This document shows, one piece after another, positions 13,933 to 21,301 of a DNA stretch of 21,934 nt (position 1 is its first letter; each line of letters begins with the position of its first letter). Position numbers and translations under genes: made by a program. The DNA comes from a virus: positions 1 to 21,934 of the IMG/VR virus record IMGVR_UViG_3300000553_000375, one strand, 5' to 3'. A model generated the notes under the pieces. It searched no databases, was not told where the DNA came from, and saw only the letters and a program-made list of their open reading frames with translations.

Positions 13933-14949
13933 TTAGACTACGGCTGCGTTAGTAGCATTCGAAGTTGGGTTAGCAGCACCAGTAACACCAGTAGAAGATG
14001 TACCGCTGACACCAATTGAACTCATTGCTACAAGAGTCTCAAAGTGAACACGACCAGCACGACCGCCAGTACCTTCACGACGAACAACCCAACCAGCGTG
14101 AGATACTTGTGGGTAAGTTGTATTAACATCAAGATAACCAGTAGCAGTATCACCCTTGAATGTATGAGTTTCAGCAGCGCCCAATACGCGAGTATCGGTA
14201 ATTGTGATATTTGCACCAGTTGCAGTTGCAGCTAATTTAATAACTGTTGTATTGGCAAACGAAACATAATAGTATGTGTTACCCATAAGTGGAGCAATTG
14301 GAGTATTTGCAGTAGGAACGCCGTAGAATAGACGATCACCAACCTGCCAGAATGAATTAGCAGTAGTGATGATAAATGAGCTATTCGCAGCGCCAGCAAC
14401 AGTACCGTTAGCGAAACCAGTTGAGTTTGCTGTGATATTAATTGCAGCAGGAGCAGCGATTGCAACAGTTGGAGCAGTTACGTAACCAGAACCTACAGTT
14501 GAAATATTAAGTGCATCGATTTTACCAGCGTTAGTTGTTGTATTAGCATGAGCATTAACAACACCACCAGTACCACCGTTTGTTACAGTAAGAGTAACAG
14601 CAGCATTAGCTTGATAGCCTGAACCACCGAATGATACAACACCGATAGCAAGGTTGCCACCACCAGTGATAGCCATTTGTGTAGTATTAACAGCAAAAAC
14701 ACCAATCGCCATGCCTGGAATAAATGCACCAGCTGTAGTATTGCCATACATGGATACGTCGACGTTAGCACGTGATCCAGGTGATGTGTTACCAAAGTGT
14801 GCGTTTGCATCCATGCTTACTGGATTAGAGTTAGATCCACCACTACCTTTAGCAAGAGCGTAAGTACCAATCGGTGCGCCGTTTGATGACTCTTTAGTAG
14901 TAGATGAATTGGCTGTTACAGATTGATCGTTACGACCCCATTGTGCCAT
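13933..14949 (-). CDS. Abundant-type virion structural protein (T4-like phage family)
   Basis: A 338-aa protein, very rich in Ala, Gly, Asn and Thr. It begins MAQWGRNDQSVTANSSTTKE, carries Gly/Thr-rich beta repeats in the middle, and ends with AGWVVRREGTGGRAGRVHFETLVAM, a segment I recall from structural proteins of cyanophage-like myoviruses. It has the best expression signals in the window: an exact late promoter at 14981-14988 and a near-perfect TAAGGAGG Shine-Dalgarno. GC content is higher than in its neighbours. A capsid decoration or tail-associated role fits, but is not proven. Confidence 0.75.
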   Translation of the reverse strand: MAQWGRNDQSVTANSSTTKESSNGAPIGTYALAKGSGGSNSNPVSMDANAHFGNTSPGSRANVDVSMYGNTTAGAFIPGMAIGVFAVNTTQMAITGGGNLAIGVVSFGGSGYQANAAVTLTVTNGGTGGVVNAHANTTTNAGKIDALNISTVGSGYVTAPTVAIAAPAAINITANSTGFANGTVAGAANSSFIITTANSFWQVGDRLFYGVPTANTPIAPLMGNTYYYVSFANTTVIKLAATATGANITITDTRVLGAAETHTFKGDTATGYLDVNTTYPQVSHAGWVVRREGTGGRAGRVHFETLVAMSSIGVSGTSSTGVTGAANPTSNATNAAVV

Positions 14950-14980
14950 TTTAAGTCCTCCTTAAGGAATTGTTTTCTAT

Positions 14981-14988
14981 TATTTATA
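14981..14988 (-). promoter_or_regulatory. T4-type late promoter
   Basis: Exact TATAAATA on the minus strand, 32 bases before the 338-aa structural gene ATG and overlapping the stop codon of the 53-aa ORF upstream. The short leader contains TAAGGAGG. Confidence 0.78.
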
Positions 14989-15145
14989 ATTTTTGAACCG
15001 TGATCATATCGGAAGTATAAGAGTAATGATGATGTGTGTTACTAAGTCTTCTTTTCGGCACATCACCAACAAAATTCTTATAGGAAGAATTTGCTGCTAT
15101 AAACTTATCCACATTGATATAATGGTGATTATTAGCAGTTGACAT
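14984..15145 (-). CDS. Small ORF, 53 aa
   Basis: This reading frame, too short for most gene finders, exactly fills the space between two structural genes. It begins MSTANNHHYINVDKF, contains a basic KRR and a HHH cluster, and ends MITVQKL. The ATG at 15145 overlaps the stop of the 463-aa gene (TAATG), the same coupling seen elsewhere in this operon, and the codon use is like its neighbours. Not recognised. Probably real; function unknown. Confidence 0.6.
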   Translation of the reverse strand: MSTANNHHYINVDKFIAANSSYKNFVGDVPKRRLSNTHHHYSYTSDMITVQKL

Positions 15146-16536
15146 TATTCTTTAGACCCACCAATTTTTGATGAACCACCAAGGCTAATGCTACGTTTAG
15201 GGTCTTTTATAGCTTTTCCAGTATTTACAGTTTGCATAAATCTATCATGTGAATGATGTAAGCTATTTTGGATATCTTCTTTATCAGAAGGTCTTGGAGC
15301 ATTTGCCATCATTTTATTTGCTTTTGCAACATGTCTAGTGTGAACTTTATGCGTTTTGCCATCAGCAAATGTTAATGTATGGTAATCACCAACTGGACGT
15401 TTTCTAAGATCAACAGCAAATTTACCGCTACCTGCCTTTACGTCTGTTTCATCATCATCATGTTTTTTAGCTTCGTTAACATTTTCTTCTTTCATTGAAC
15501 CAAAACCAAGTTTATTCCAATGACCTTTATGAATGTGTTGAAGAACAAAATCACGAGGATCTGTATCCATGCCATGAAGGTGATGTTTTAAACCTTCAAC
15601 ATTACCATGTTCCATATGATGTGCTGCTTTTAACATATCATCCGCATCGATACCACCATGAGCATGGGCATATTTTCTTAGTCCTTCATGATTTCCAAGA
15701 TATGCTTCTGATTCATATGATTCAGCTCTTAACTTAATAGGATTTTCTTTTGCTGGTTTTTTAGGTTCATTAATTTTAACACCAGCTTCGCGTGCAGATT
15801 TTACAGCAGCCGCTTTCGCGATAGATGCTCTTGTTGCCTCAGCGATATTACCTTCACTGACCTTAATAAAATCAGCAAATGTCATATATATTTTCGATTC
15901 GGGAATAGTTGATTTTGTCATTGCTGGATTCGCCTTTTGTTTTGCTTTAGGGTCTTTTGGAGGTAATGGTGTTTTAATTGGTTTTTTTGGTGCTGGTTGT
16001 TTTGCTGCTACACCAGTTATACGAGCAGCTGCTGAATCTGAAGGATCGTCATGACCGTGTGTATTTGTTGTATTTACATCACTACGAACGTAGGCTTCAG
16101 TTTGTGCACCAATCGGTTTGTTTTTAATTTTTTCTGCTTCTTGATCACGCATTTTTTCACTATGTTTTCTAAGAGAAATTTCTTTTCTTGCAATATCGAC
16201 CTGTGATTTATCTCTGTTAATTTGCATTTTCATCTCTTTGGCAGCTCTTGCAGTAGCAGAACTTTGAGATGCTGATGAACTACTAGGAGCATTTTTTGTA
16301 CGATTAGTTTGAGGTGCACCAATGCTAATATCAGGATTTACAGGTCTGTTCTTACTACCTTTTGCGTAGTCAGTAGTACCAACGCTATCACTAATAGTAT
16401 AATCGGCAACATCATTCTTCACGCCATAACCTGTTTGATCTTGGTTTTGGCCTCTAAGTGGAGAAGAAACCACAGTAGTTTGATATTTTGGTTCAGCTTG
16501 TGATTTCTTCTCGATCAGATCATACAATTTTATCAT
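15145..16536 (-). CDS. Linker-rich probable virion protein, 463 aa
   Basis: Not assigned. It begins MIKLYDLIEKKSQAE, followed by about 200 residues of low-complexity Ser/Pro/Lys linker with a coiled-coil patch (QINRDKSQVDIARKEISL...). From about 275 there is a His-rich helical region (GNHEGLRKYAHAHGG ... AAHHMEHGNVEGLKHHLHG), then a small beta domain (TLTFADGKTHKVHTRHV). Such 'beads on linkers' proteins are common in T4-like structural clusters. ATG at 16536 overlaps the preceding stop (TAATG). Location in the head or internal core is inferred from context. Confidence 0.65.
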   Translation of the reverse strand: MIKLYDLIEKKSQAEPKYQTTVVSSPLRGQNQDQTGYGVKNDVADYTISDSVGTTDYAKGSKNRPVNPDISIGAPQTNRTKNAPSSSSASQSSATARAAKEMKMQINRDKSQVDIARKEISLRKHSEKMRDQEAEKIKNKPIGAQTEAYVRSDVNTTNTHGHDDPSDSAAARITGVAAKQPAPKKPIKTPLPPKDPKAKQKANPAMTKSTIPESKIYMTFADFIKVSEGNIAEATRASIAKAAAVKSAREAGVKINEPKKPAKENPIKLRAESYESEAYLGNHEGLRKYAHAHGGIDADDMLKAAHHMEHGNVEGLKHHLHGMDTDPRDFVLQHIHKGHWNKLGFGSMKEENVNEAKKHDDDETDVKAGSGKFAVDLRKRPVGDYHTLTFADGKTHKVHTRHVAKANKMMANAPRPSDKEDIQNSLHHSHDRFMQTVNTGKAIKDPKRSISLGGSSKIGGSKE

Positions 16537-17036
16537 TAGATACTCTTAGCAATTGCTTCGATACGAGCAAGTTCAGCTTCTGAAAATTCAACTTCTTCTT
16601 CCATTTTCTTTTTGCCACGAAGCATTTCGAAATCTTGCTTATCTAGTTTACCGTTATGGTTCTTATCAAGTTTCTTTTGCTTGCCAACAAGCTCTTCTTT
16701 CATGCCTTCTTTTTTCTTCATTTTTTCAACGCCAGCAACGAAAGCCTTTTCATCTTTTTTTTCTTTACCTGCTTTAACGCCATCAAAAGGAACGTTCTTA
16801 TCAACAGATTCACACATACATGAAGCCTTACCACATTTAGGGCATTTCATTGCTTCCTTCATGTGTTCTGCTTTTTTCATTCTATTGATTTTTGGCTTTT
16901 CGTCTTTTTCTTCTTTAGAACCAGACTCTTCGCCATCAATCGACTTGTTTGATTTTGGATTGATGATGTTTTTAACTGCTTCAAGCATGGCATCTGAAAT
17001 GCCAAATTTATTATCTGATTTAAACATGTTTGACAT
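16536..17036 (-). CDS. Basic protein with EF-hand-like loop and Cys cluster
   Basis: A 166-aa protein. It is Lys/Glu/Met-rich and mostly helical or disordered. Residues 65-75 hold CPKCGKASCMC, a possible zinc site. Residues 124-135 (DKNHNGKLDKQD) match the EF-hand/dockerin calcium loop at every key position: Asp1, Asn3, Asn5, Gly6, Leu8, Asp9 and Asp12. The following FEMLRGKKK would be the exiting helix. The C-terminus is an acidic amphipathic helix. ATG at 17036 has AAGGAT upstream. Probably a virion component like its neighbours. Confidence 0.65.
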   Translation of the reverse strand: MSNMFKSDNKFGISDAMLEAVKNIINPKSNKSIDGEESGSKEEKDEKPKINRMKKAEHMKEAMKCPKCGKASCMCESVDKNVPFDGVKAGKEKKDEKAFVAGVEKMKKKEGMKEELVGKQKKLDKNHNGKLDKQDFEMLRGKKKMEEEVEFSEAELARIEAIAKSI

Positions 17037-17039
17037 TTC

Positions 17040-18860
17040 TTAGTATCCTTCTACTTCTACTTTTTGGCCATGTGGCAATGTTTCAGGCATTTTTACAATA
17101 TATTTCTTAGAGTCGTATGGTGATTTGAACATCATGCCGCCATGTCTTGTTGCATGTTTTTCGGCTGTGTCATAATCAAATGTTCTAGTGTCGCCATTAT
17201 GAGCAAGCACTTTACCGAATACTGGATGATGCTTTACATGCCAGCCTTCGCTTTCTGTTACTCTTGCAGCAGGTTCATTTCCTGCACCTTGAATAGCATT
17301 TAATTCGCCACCGTACATTTGTTCTTTTAATTTCTTTAATGTTTTAGCAAGAATAGCTTTTCTGCGAAGTTTAGGATTTTCGCTGTGAGAAGCCTTTTCT
17401 AATTTACCTGCTGGAATTTTTTCATCAGCTGGAACATGTAATGCTCTGTGTAATGATCCAGGATGTTTAATTGCTCCAGCAATCCAATTTTTCTCATCAA
17501 GAGTTTCTTTTTTAACAGGCTTTTTCTCTTTACTTAACATTGCATGTACTTTTGCTAATTTAGCAGCATCAGAATTAGTTAAGCCATGATTAAGAACTCT
17601 AGCTTTTGGTTCAGGTACTGTTCCTTCAGATACAGTTTTGCCACTTACTTTTTTAACCATAGCCTTCATTGATTTTCTGGCAAGGTTTTTAGCAATGTTT
17701 TTTGTTTTACCAGTCATTGTACTTGCATCATCTGGTTCAAATGGTGCATCAGCATGCGAAGAACGAGAAGATGCTTTAATTGCATCATTAGTAACTTCCG
17801 AATGTCTTCCTGCCTTAGCATCTGGACCTGCAGTATCTAGTGGCCCAAACTTAGCAGCTTCATCCATATGATATTCAGCTCTTTTAACATGAGCATCAGC
17901 TACATGGTGACGACCTGCTCTTGCATGATGACCGCTCATAATATGATGGTAATTAGCCATGTGAGCATGATGACCACCGATATCACCTGCTTCATAACAT
18001 TTCATTGCTTTTTTCATATGAGAATGAGCATCAGAAGTTGATTCGAAAATAGTTTCTTCTTTCACTGGTGCGCCTTTCTGTCCAATTTCTTTGTTGGCTT
18101 TTCTGCGAGCTTTATCGCTATCCATTTTTTCTTGAGATTCATCACGGCTGCTGTCATCAGTGTGTGGCTTAAGAATTACTTCTGTCTTACCGCCTTTGAT
18201 CATTTTAGGATCATCATGGTCAGACTCAGCGCCAGTTTTTTTCTTATTTTTCTTTTCGTCAGTACCCTTACCACTGTCATCTTTACCAGTAGTTTCAACA
18301 TCACCCATAGGTATTGCAGATTCGGAAATTTTTGGCATTTTTGGCTGAAACATTTGTGGTGTATTCGACCAAACATTAGGCATAGAAGGAGCGGCTGGTG
18401 GAGTAGTTGAATTTTGATTTGCTGGTGAAGGAATATTATCAGTTGGGTTATTAAATTGTGATAAATCTTCTTCTTTAGTTACAAGATGTTTTGGAGCCTT
18501 TACAATACGTGGACCGAATTTACCATTTCCTGTATGCAAATATACATGAGTTCCGTCAACATGATGAACCTTTCCTTTATAACCAGCACCACCTTTTACA
18601 CCAAAACCTGCGTGTACCATATCGCCAATTTTAAAATTTTCATTATCAATAGGAGCATTTGGACCAATATCACCAATTACTTCATCAATAATTTTAGTAA
18701 TTATTTCACCCTGCTTTGAAATCTTTGACTTATCACTCATTGGTTCGCCATCATCTGGACGTCCAACATTTTTCACTGTACGGCGTTTTTCAGTTCCCTT
18801 CGAAATAGCCTCAGCCATTACGTTACGGATCATATGTTCGAGTGATGTAAACTTGTTCAT
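17040..18860 (-). CDS. Multidomain linker-rich probable virion protein, 606 aa
   Basis: Not assigned to a named gene. It begins MNKFTSLEHMIRNVMAEA. About residues 76-125 (FKIGDMVHAGFGVKGGAGYKG onward) look like a small SH3/KOW-type barrel. A Pro/Asn/Ser linker, an acidic/basic linker and then a remarkable His-rich helical segment follow (HHAHMANYHHIMSGHHARAG, about 295-315). Near the C-terminus VKHHPVFGKVLAHNGDTRTF and FDYDTAEKHATRHGG suggest another small beta unit. No catalytic motif is seen. It is followed four bases later by the EF-hand protein, with which it is co-transcribed. Confidence 0.65.
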   Translation of the reverse strand: MNKFTSLEHMIRNVMAEAISKGTEKRRTVKNVGRPDDGEPMSDKSKISKQGEIITKIIDEVIGDIGPNAPIDNENFKIGDMVHAGFGVKGGAGYKGKVHHVDGTHVYLHTGNGKFGPRIVKAPKHLVTKEEDLSQFNNPTDNIPSPANQNSTTPPAAPSMPNVWSNTPQMFQPKMPKISESAIPMGDVETTGKDDSGKGTDEKKNKKKTGAESDHDDPKMIKGGKTEVILKPHTDDSSRDESQEKMDSDKARRKANKEIGQKGAPVKEETIFESTSDAHSHMKKAMKCYEAGDIGGHHAHMANYHHIMSGHHARAGRHHVADAHVKRAEYHMDEAAKFGPLDTAGPDAKAGRHSEVTNDAIKASSRSSHADAPFEPDDASTMTGKTKNIAKNLARKSMKAMVKKVSGKTVSEGTVPEPKARVLNHGLTNSDAAKLAKVHAMLSKEKKPVKKETLDEKNWIAGAIKHPGSLHRALHVPADEKIPAGKLEKASHSENPKLRRKAILAKTLKKLKEQMYGGELNAIQGAGNEPAARVTESEGWHVKHHPVFGKVLAHNGDTRTFDYDTAEKHATRHGGMMFKSPYDSKKYIVKMPETLPHGQKVEVEGY

Positions 18861-18861
18861 T

Positions 18862-19302
18862 TTAGACAGCCTTCGTTATGGATCTTAACATCCAGTGATG
18901 TTTGTAGTGAGTATCGATTCTATCCTGAAGGAAATTTTGATAACCAACAGAATTATTTTTTTCAGCTAGTTTTTGTGTTTCTTTTAAAAGAACAATAACT
19001 TTTAGATTATCATCCATAAGTTTAACCATCATAGACATAGCAGGAGGAATATTAGTCTCGTCCTTGACAATAGAAAGTTCACTAAAACGAATGAAAGATC
19101 CAGGAGCATAACCGTCAGATGTTCTAATTTCTTCAGCATGTCTATCGACAGATTCGTGAAGATCTTCATACATCTTCTGAAGAAATTTGTGATGGCTATA
19201 GAAATTTGGCCCTTCAACGTTCCAGTGAAAATAATGTGTTTTTAGATAGAGAGCAAATACGCTCGCCAAACACACTTTCATTTTTTCAATTAATTCGTCC
19301 AT
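18862..19302 (-). CDS. Dps-like ferritin
   Basis: A 146-aa four-helix protein of the Dps/ferritin family. The signature HYFHWNVEGPNFYSHHKF is followed by ESVDRHAEEIRT. Expected ferroxidase ligands: His26, His38, Asp53 and Glu57 are present; the position of the usual acidic ligand four residues after His38 is Gln42. A later GSFIRFSELS fits the helix-C region. Dps proteins oxidise and store iron and may coat DNA; there is no long basic N-terminal tail here. ATG at 19302 overlaps the preceding stop (TGATG). Its presence within a virion-gene operon suggests late expression. Confidence 0.85.
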   Translation of the reverse strand: MDELIEKMKVCLASVFALYLKTHYFHWNVEGPNFYSHHKFLQKMYEDLHESVDRHAEEIRTSDGYAPGSFIRFSELSIVKDETNIPPAMSMMVKLMDDNLKVIVLLKETQKLAEKNNSVGYQNFLQDRIDTHYKHHWMLRSITKAV

Positions 19303-19541
19303 CACTTAGCTTTCTTTGGTGCTTTTGGTTTCGTAGGAGCAGAAGGTTTAGTAACAGTAGCTGCCTTCTTTGGTGCTCTTGGTTTTCTTGGCTTTTTAGG
19401 TTTCACTTCAGTTTCTTCTTTCGCTTCAACTGCCTTCTCAACTTCTTTAATAAGTTCAGCTGGTGTTTCTTTCTTATTAACCATCAACCAAATTGCGCCG
19501 CCAATAATTGAAAGGCAAATAACTCCAATAATAATATCCAT
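19302..19541 (-). CDS. Membrane-anchored Lys/Pro/Ala-rich protein
   Basis: A 79-aa protein. Residues 1-21 are a hydrophobic span (MDIIIGVICLSIIGGAIWLM), then an acidic helix (AELIKEVEKAVEAKEETE). The last 35 residues are a histone-H1-like tail of KPKKPRKPRAPKK type repeats. The second ATG (19541) is chosen because GGAG is nine bases upstream; the first (19547) is too close to it. Not recognised. The tail could bind nucleic acid; this is inference. Confidence 0.68.
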   Translation of the reverse strand: MDIIIGVICLSIIGGAIWLMVNKKETPAELIKEVEKAVEAKEETEVKPKKPRKPRAPKKAATVTKPSAPTKPKAPKKAK

Positions 19542-19543
19542 AA

Positions 19544-20173
19544 TCATTTCTCCTCATCAGTAAATTTAGACATAGAACCATTAGGTTTAACATGAAATGC
19601 AGTAAATTGCACGTTCGGGTATTCTCTTTTCATATTTAGTAGAGCACGTAAATTAGTTTTGCTATCATCATACATCACAACTTTCTTGTGATTGTATTTG
19701 TCTAGATAGTTCTTAATAATCTTAACTTTCTTATCAGCGGGTAATTCATCTCCTGGAATACTGCCAGCACGATGAACGTGGATCTTATCAATATCCATAC
19801 CTTGATTTCTAAATGTATCTAGAAATGTATCTTTGTTATCAAAATTATCACGAGCTGTATTAATAATTACTCGACTATTAGGATGTTTCTTGATGTTAGC
19901 TTGTATTCTATTAATTTTACTGATCATCGATGGAATCGGTTTTGATTCATCACGGAATTTTTGAGCATCACGAAACTCACCAAAATCATAACTATGGTTA
20001 GGAGGTAATTTATGATCGTTAAATTCAGAGTTAGAAAGACGTTGAATTACTTTACCTGCAGGATCTCTAACACCAACTTTAGCAGTAGTGTGGAAAAGCG
20101 TGTCATCAATATCAGCAACATGAAGTGTGCCTTGTGACTGCTGTTCTTCTAAATACTGCTTAAAACTTTTCAT
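19544..20173 (-). CDS. HAD-family phosphatase with capsid-targeting-like N-terminus
   Basis: A 209-aa protein. HAD motifs: I is DIDDTL (Asp21, Asp23, Thr25), II is IINTARD (Thr106), a motif III Lys lies in PADKKVKIIK, and IV is VVMYDD (Asp169/170). The layout resembles the phosphatase half of phage polynucleotide kinases, but no kinase P-loop is present. Residues 1-10 (MKSFKQYLEE) resemble the T4 capsid targeting sequence MKTYQEFIAE, including the (L/I)xE gp21 cleavage pattern at 8-10. ATG at 20173 overlaps the preceding stop (ATGA). The substrate is unknown. Confidence 0.82.
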   Translation of the reverse strand: MKSFKQYLEEQQSQGTLHVADIDDTLFHTTAKVGVRDPAGKVIQRLSNSEFNDHKLPPNHSYDFGEFRDAQKFRDESKPIPSMISKINRIQANIKKHPNSRVIINTARDNFDNKDTFLDTFRNQGMDIDKIHVHRAGSIPGDELPADKKVKIIKNYLDKYNHKKVVMYDDSKTNLRALLNMKREYPNVQFTAFHVKPNGSMSKFTDEEK

Positions 20174-20325
20174 TTACCACCGCCACCAGAACTTCCGCTT
20201 TTACCTGGATCTTTCATTTCTATTTTGCCATTTGCCATACGAATAGCAACTTTGCCGATATGATGAATTTTACCAGCAGCATCACGGACGTTTAATTCTT
20301 TGATAAAATCTTTAAATCTTTTCAT
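20170..20325 (-). CDS. Small basic protein, 51 aa, with capsid-targeting-like N-terminus
   Basis: A short ORF that exactly bridges its neighbours: ATG at 20325 overlaps the upstream stop (TGATG) and its TGA overlaps the next ATG (ATGA). It begins MKRFKDFIKELNVRDAAGK, continues with a small beta-like region (HHIGKVAIRMANGKIEM) and ends in Gly/Ser/Lys. The first ten residues match the pattern of T4 internal-protein leaders, with IKE at 8-10. Not recognised otherwise. Confidence 0.65.
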   Translation of the reverse strand: MKRFKDFIKELNVRDAAGKIHHIGKVAIRMANGKIEMKDPGKSGSSGGGGK

Positions 20326-21227
20326 CAGCAGTTCCACTTTCTTAAAGCTAATGCCTTACGAGTTGGTCTGCCATGTTCATCTCTCATTGGTCCTTCTACG
20401 CCACCCATACGAGCGCAGAAAGATTTACGACGGTTAGCAGCCTTACTGCCTTTTTTTAATTTAGAAGGAGGAGTAGTAACTGGTGCTTTAAGATGACCGC
20501 CACTTTCTCTATTGTAATGATCACGACCTTTTTGCGTCAATCCACCAGTAGGATTTTTATATCCTTTTGCATCTTCATCAACATGTTTACCACAAGTGCA
20601 ATTGCCATTACATTCATACAATTCAGCTGCTTCTTTTACAACTTTTTTAATTGTTTTAATTGTTTGTCCTGGAGTAAATTCTTTATATACTTTTACTAAT
20701 TCATCAGTAGATTCGAATCTAGATGATGGTTTTCTAAAATCATGTGACACTTTTTCAGCGCCAGTATATGCTTCATTTTTTGGTGTTTTACCAGCTTTTT
20801 TCATAGCAATTGCAATTGCAGCTTGTTGTGCTGGATTTGCAGCTTCTGTTTGAGATGCTTTTAATGCTTTTGGTGTTGGTGCGCCTTTTTCTCCAGGCTT
20901 ACGCATATGCTCACCAGAACCGTGTTTAATGCGTTCACGCTTGGCATGAATATTATCCCAAAGACCACGTTTTTCTACTAAATCGTTATCCATATACATC
21001 GCCTTTCCACCTGCGATAAATGAGTTGACTCTATTAAACGCCTCTTGTTCGTTTAATGATACGGCATAACCTCTTTTGAACACTTCAAGGATTGTGTCAA
21101 AAGGAATACCACTATTTTCTGATTTTTTATAGAGGGAGAGAATTTGTTTGTGTGAAGGAGCTACGACAACCCCTTGTTGCTCTTCGAAAACTAGCTGAGG
21201 ACTAGGATGGAGACTTTTGTTCGACAT
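20325..21227 (-). CDS. DUF6321-like phage protein
   Basis: A 300-aa protein. The N-terminal third (PSPQLVFEEQQGVVVAPSHK ... IPFDTILEVFKRGYAVS) and the middle GLWDNIHAKRERIKHGSGE / MRKPGEKGAPT block are conserved in many T4-like phage virion proteins. After a linker and a CNGNCTCGKH Cys patch, the C-terminus (about 225-300) matches DUF6321: YKNPTGGLTQKGRDHYNR, then SKAANRRKSFCARMGG and ending RKALALRKWNC. The start is ATG at 21227; a TTG 24 bases upstream is in frame but less likely. Function unknown; probably a structural or packaged protein. Confidence 0.75.
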   Translation of the reverse strand: MSNKSLHPSPQLVFEEQQGVVVAPSHKQILSLYKKSENSGIPFDTILEVFKRGYAVSLNEQEAFNRVNSFIAGGKAMYMDNDLVEKRGLWDNIHAKRERIKHGSGEHMRKPGEKGAPTPKALKASQTEAANPAQQAAIAIAMKKAGKTPKNEAYTGAEKVSHDFRKPSSRFESTDELVKVYKEFTPGQTIKTIKKVVKEAAELYECNGNCTCGKHVDEDAKGYKNPTGGLTQKGRDHYNRESGGHLKAPVTTPPSKLKKGSKAANRRKSFCARMGGVEGPMRDEHGRPTRKALALRKWNC

Positions 21228-21286
21228 TGGTGATTCCCATGGGTGTACCAAACAACTGAAGGATTGCCGTAGCTTTCTTCACGGTC

Positions 21287-21294
21287 TATTTATA
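21287..21294 (-). promoter_or_regulatory. T4-type late promoter
   Basis: Exact TATAAATA on the minus strand, about 60 bases before the DUF6321-like gene and just downstream of the stop of the previous structural gene. It probably drives the whole overlapping late operon that follows. Confidence 0.72.
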
Positions 21295-21301
21295 AAATAA
21301 C

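Noticed and set aside
12847-14949. Repeat array or CRISPR
   Set aside because: The repetition is Asn/Thr/Ala codon usage in structural proteins; no regularly spaced identical repeats were found.
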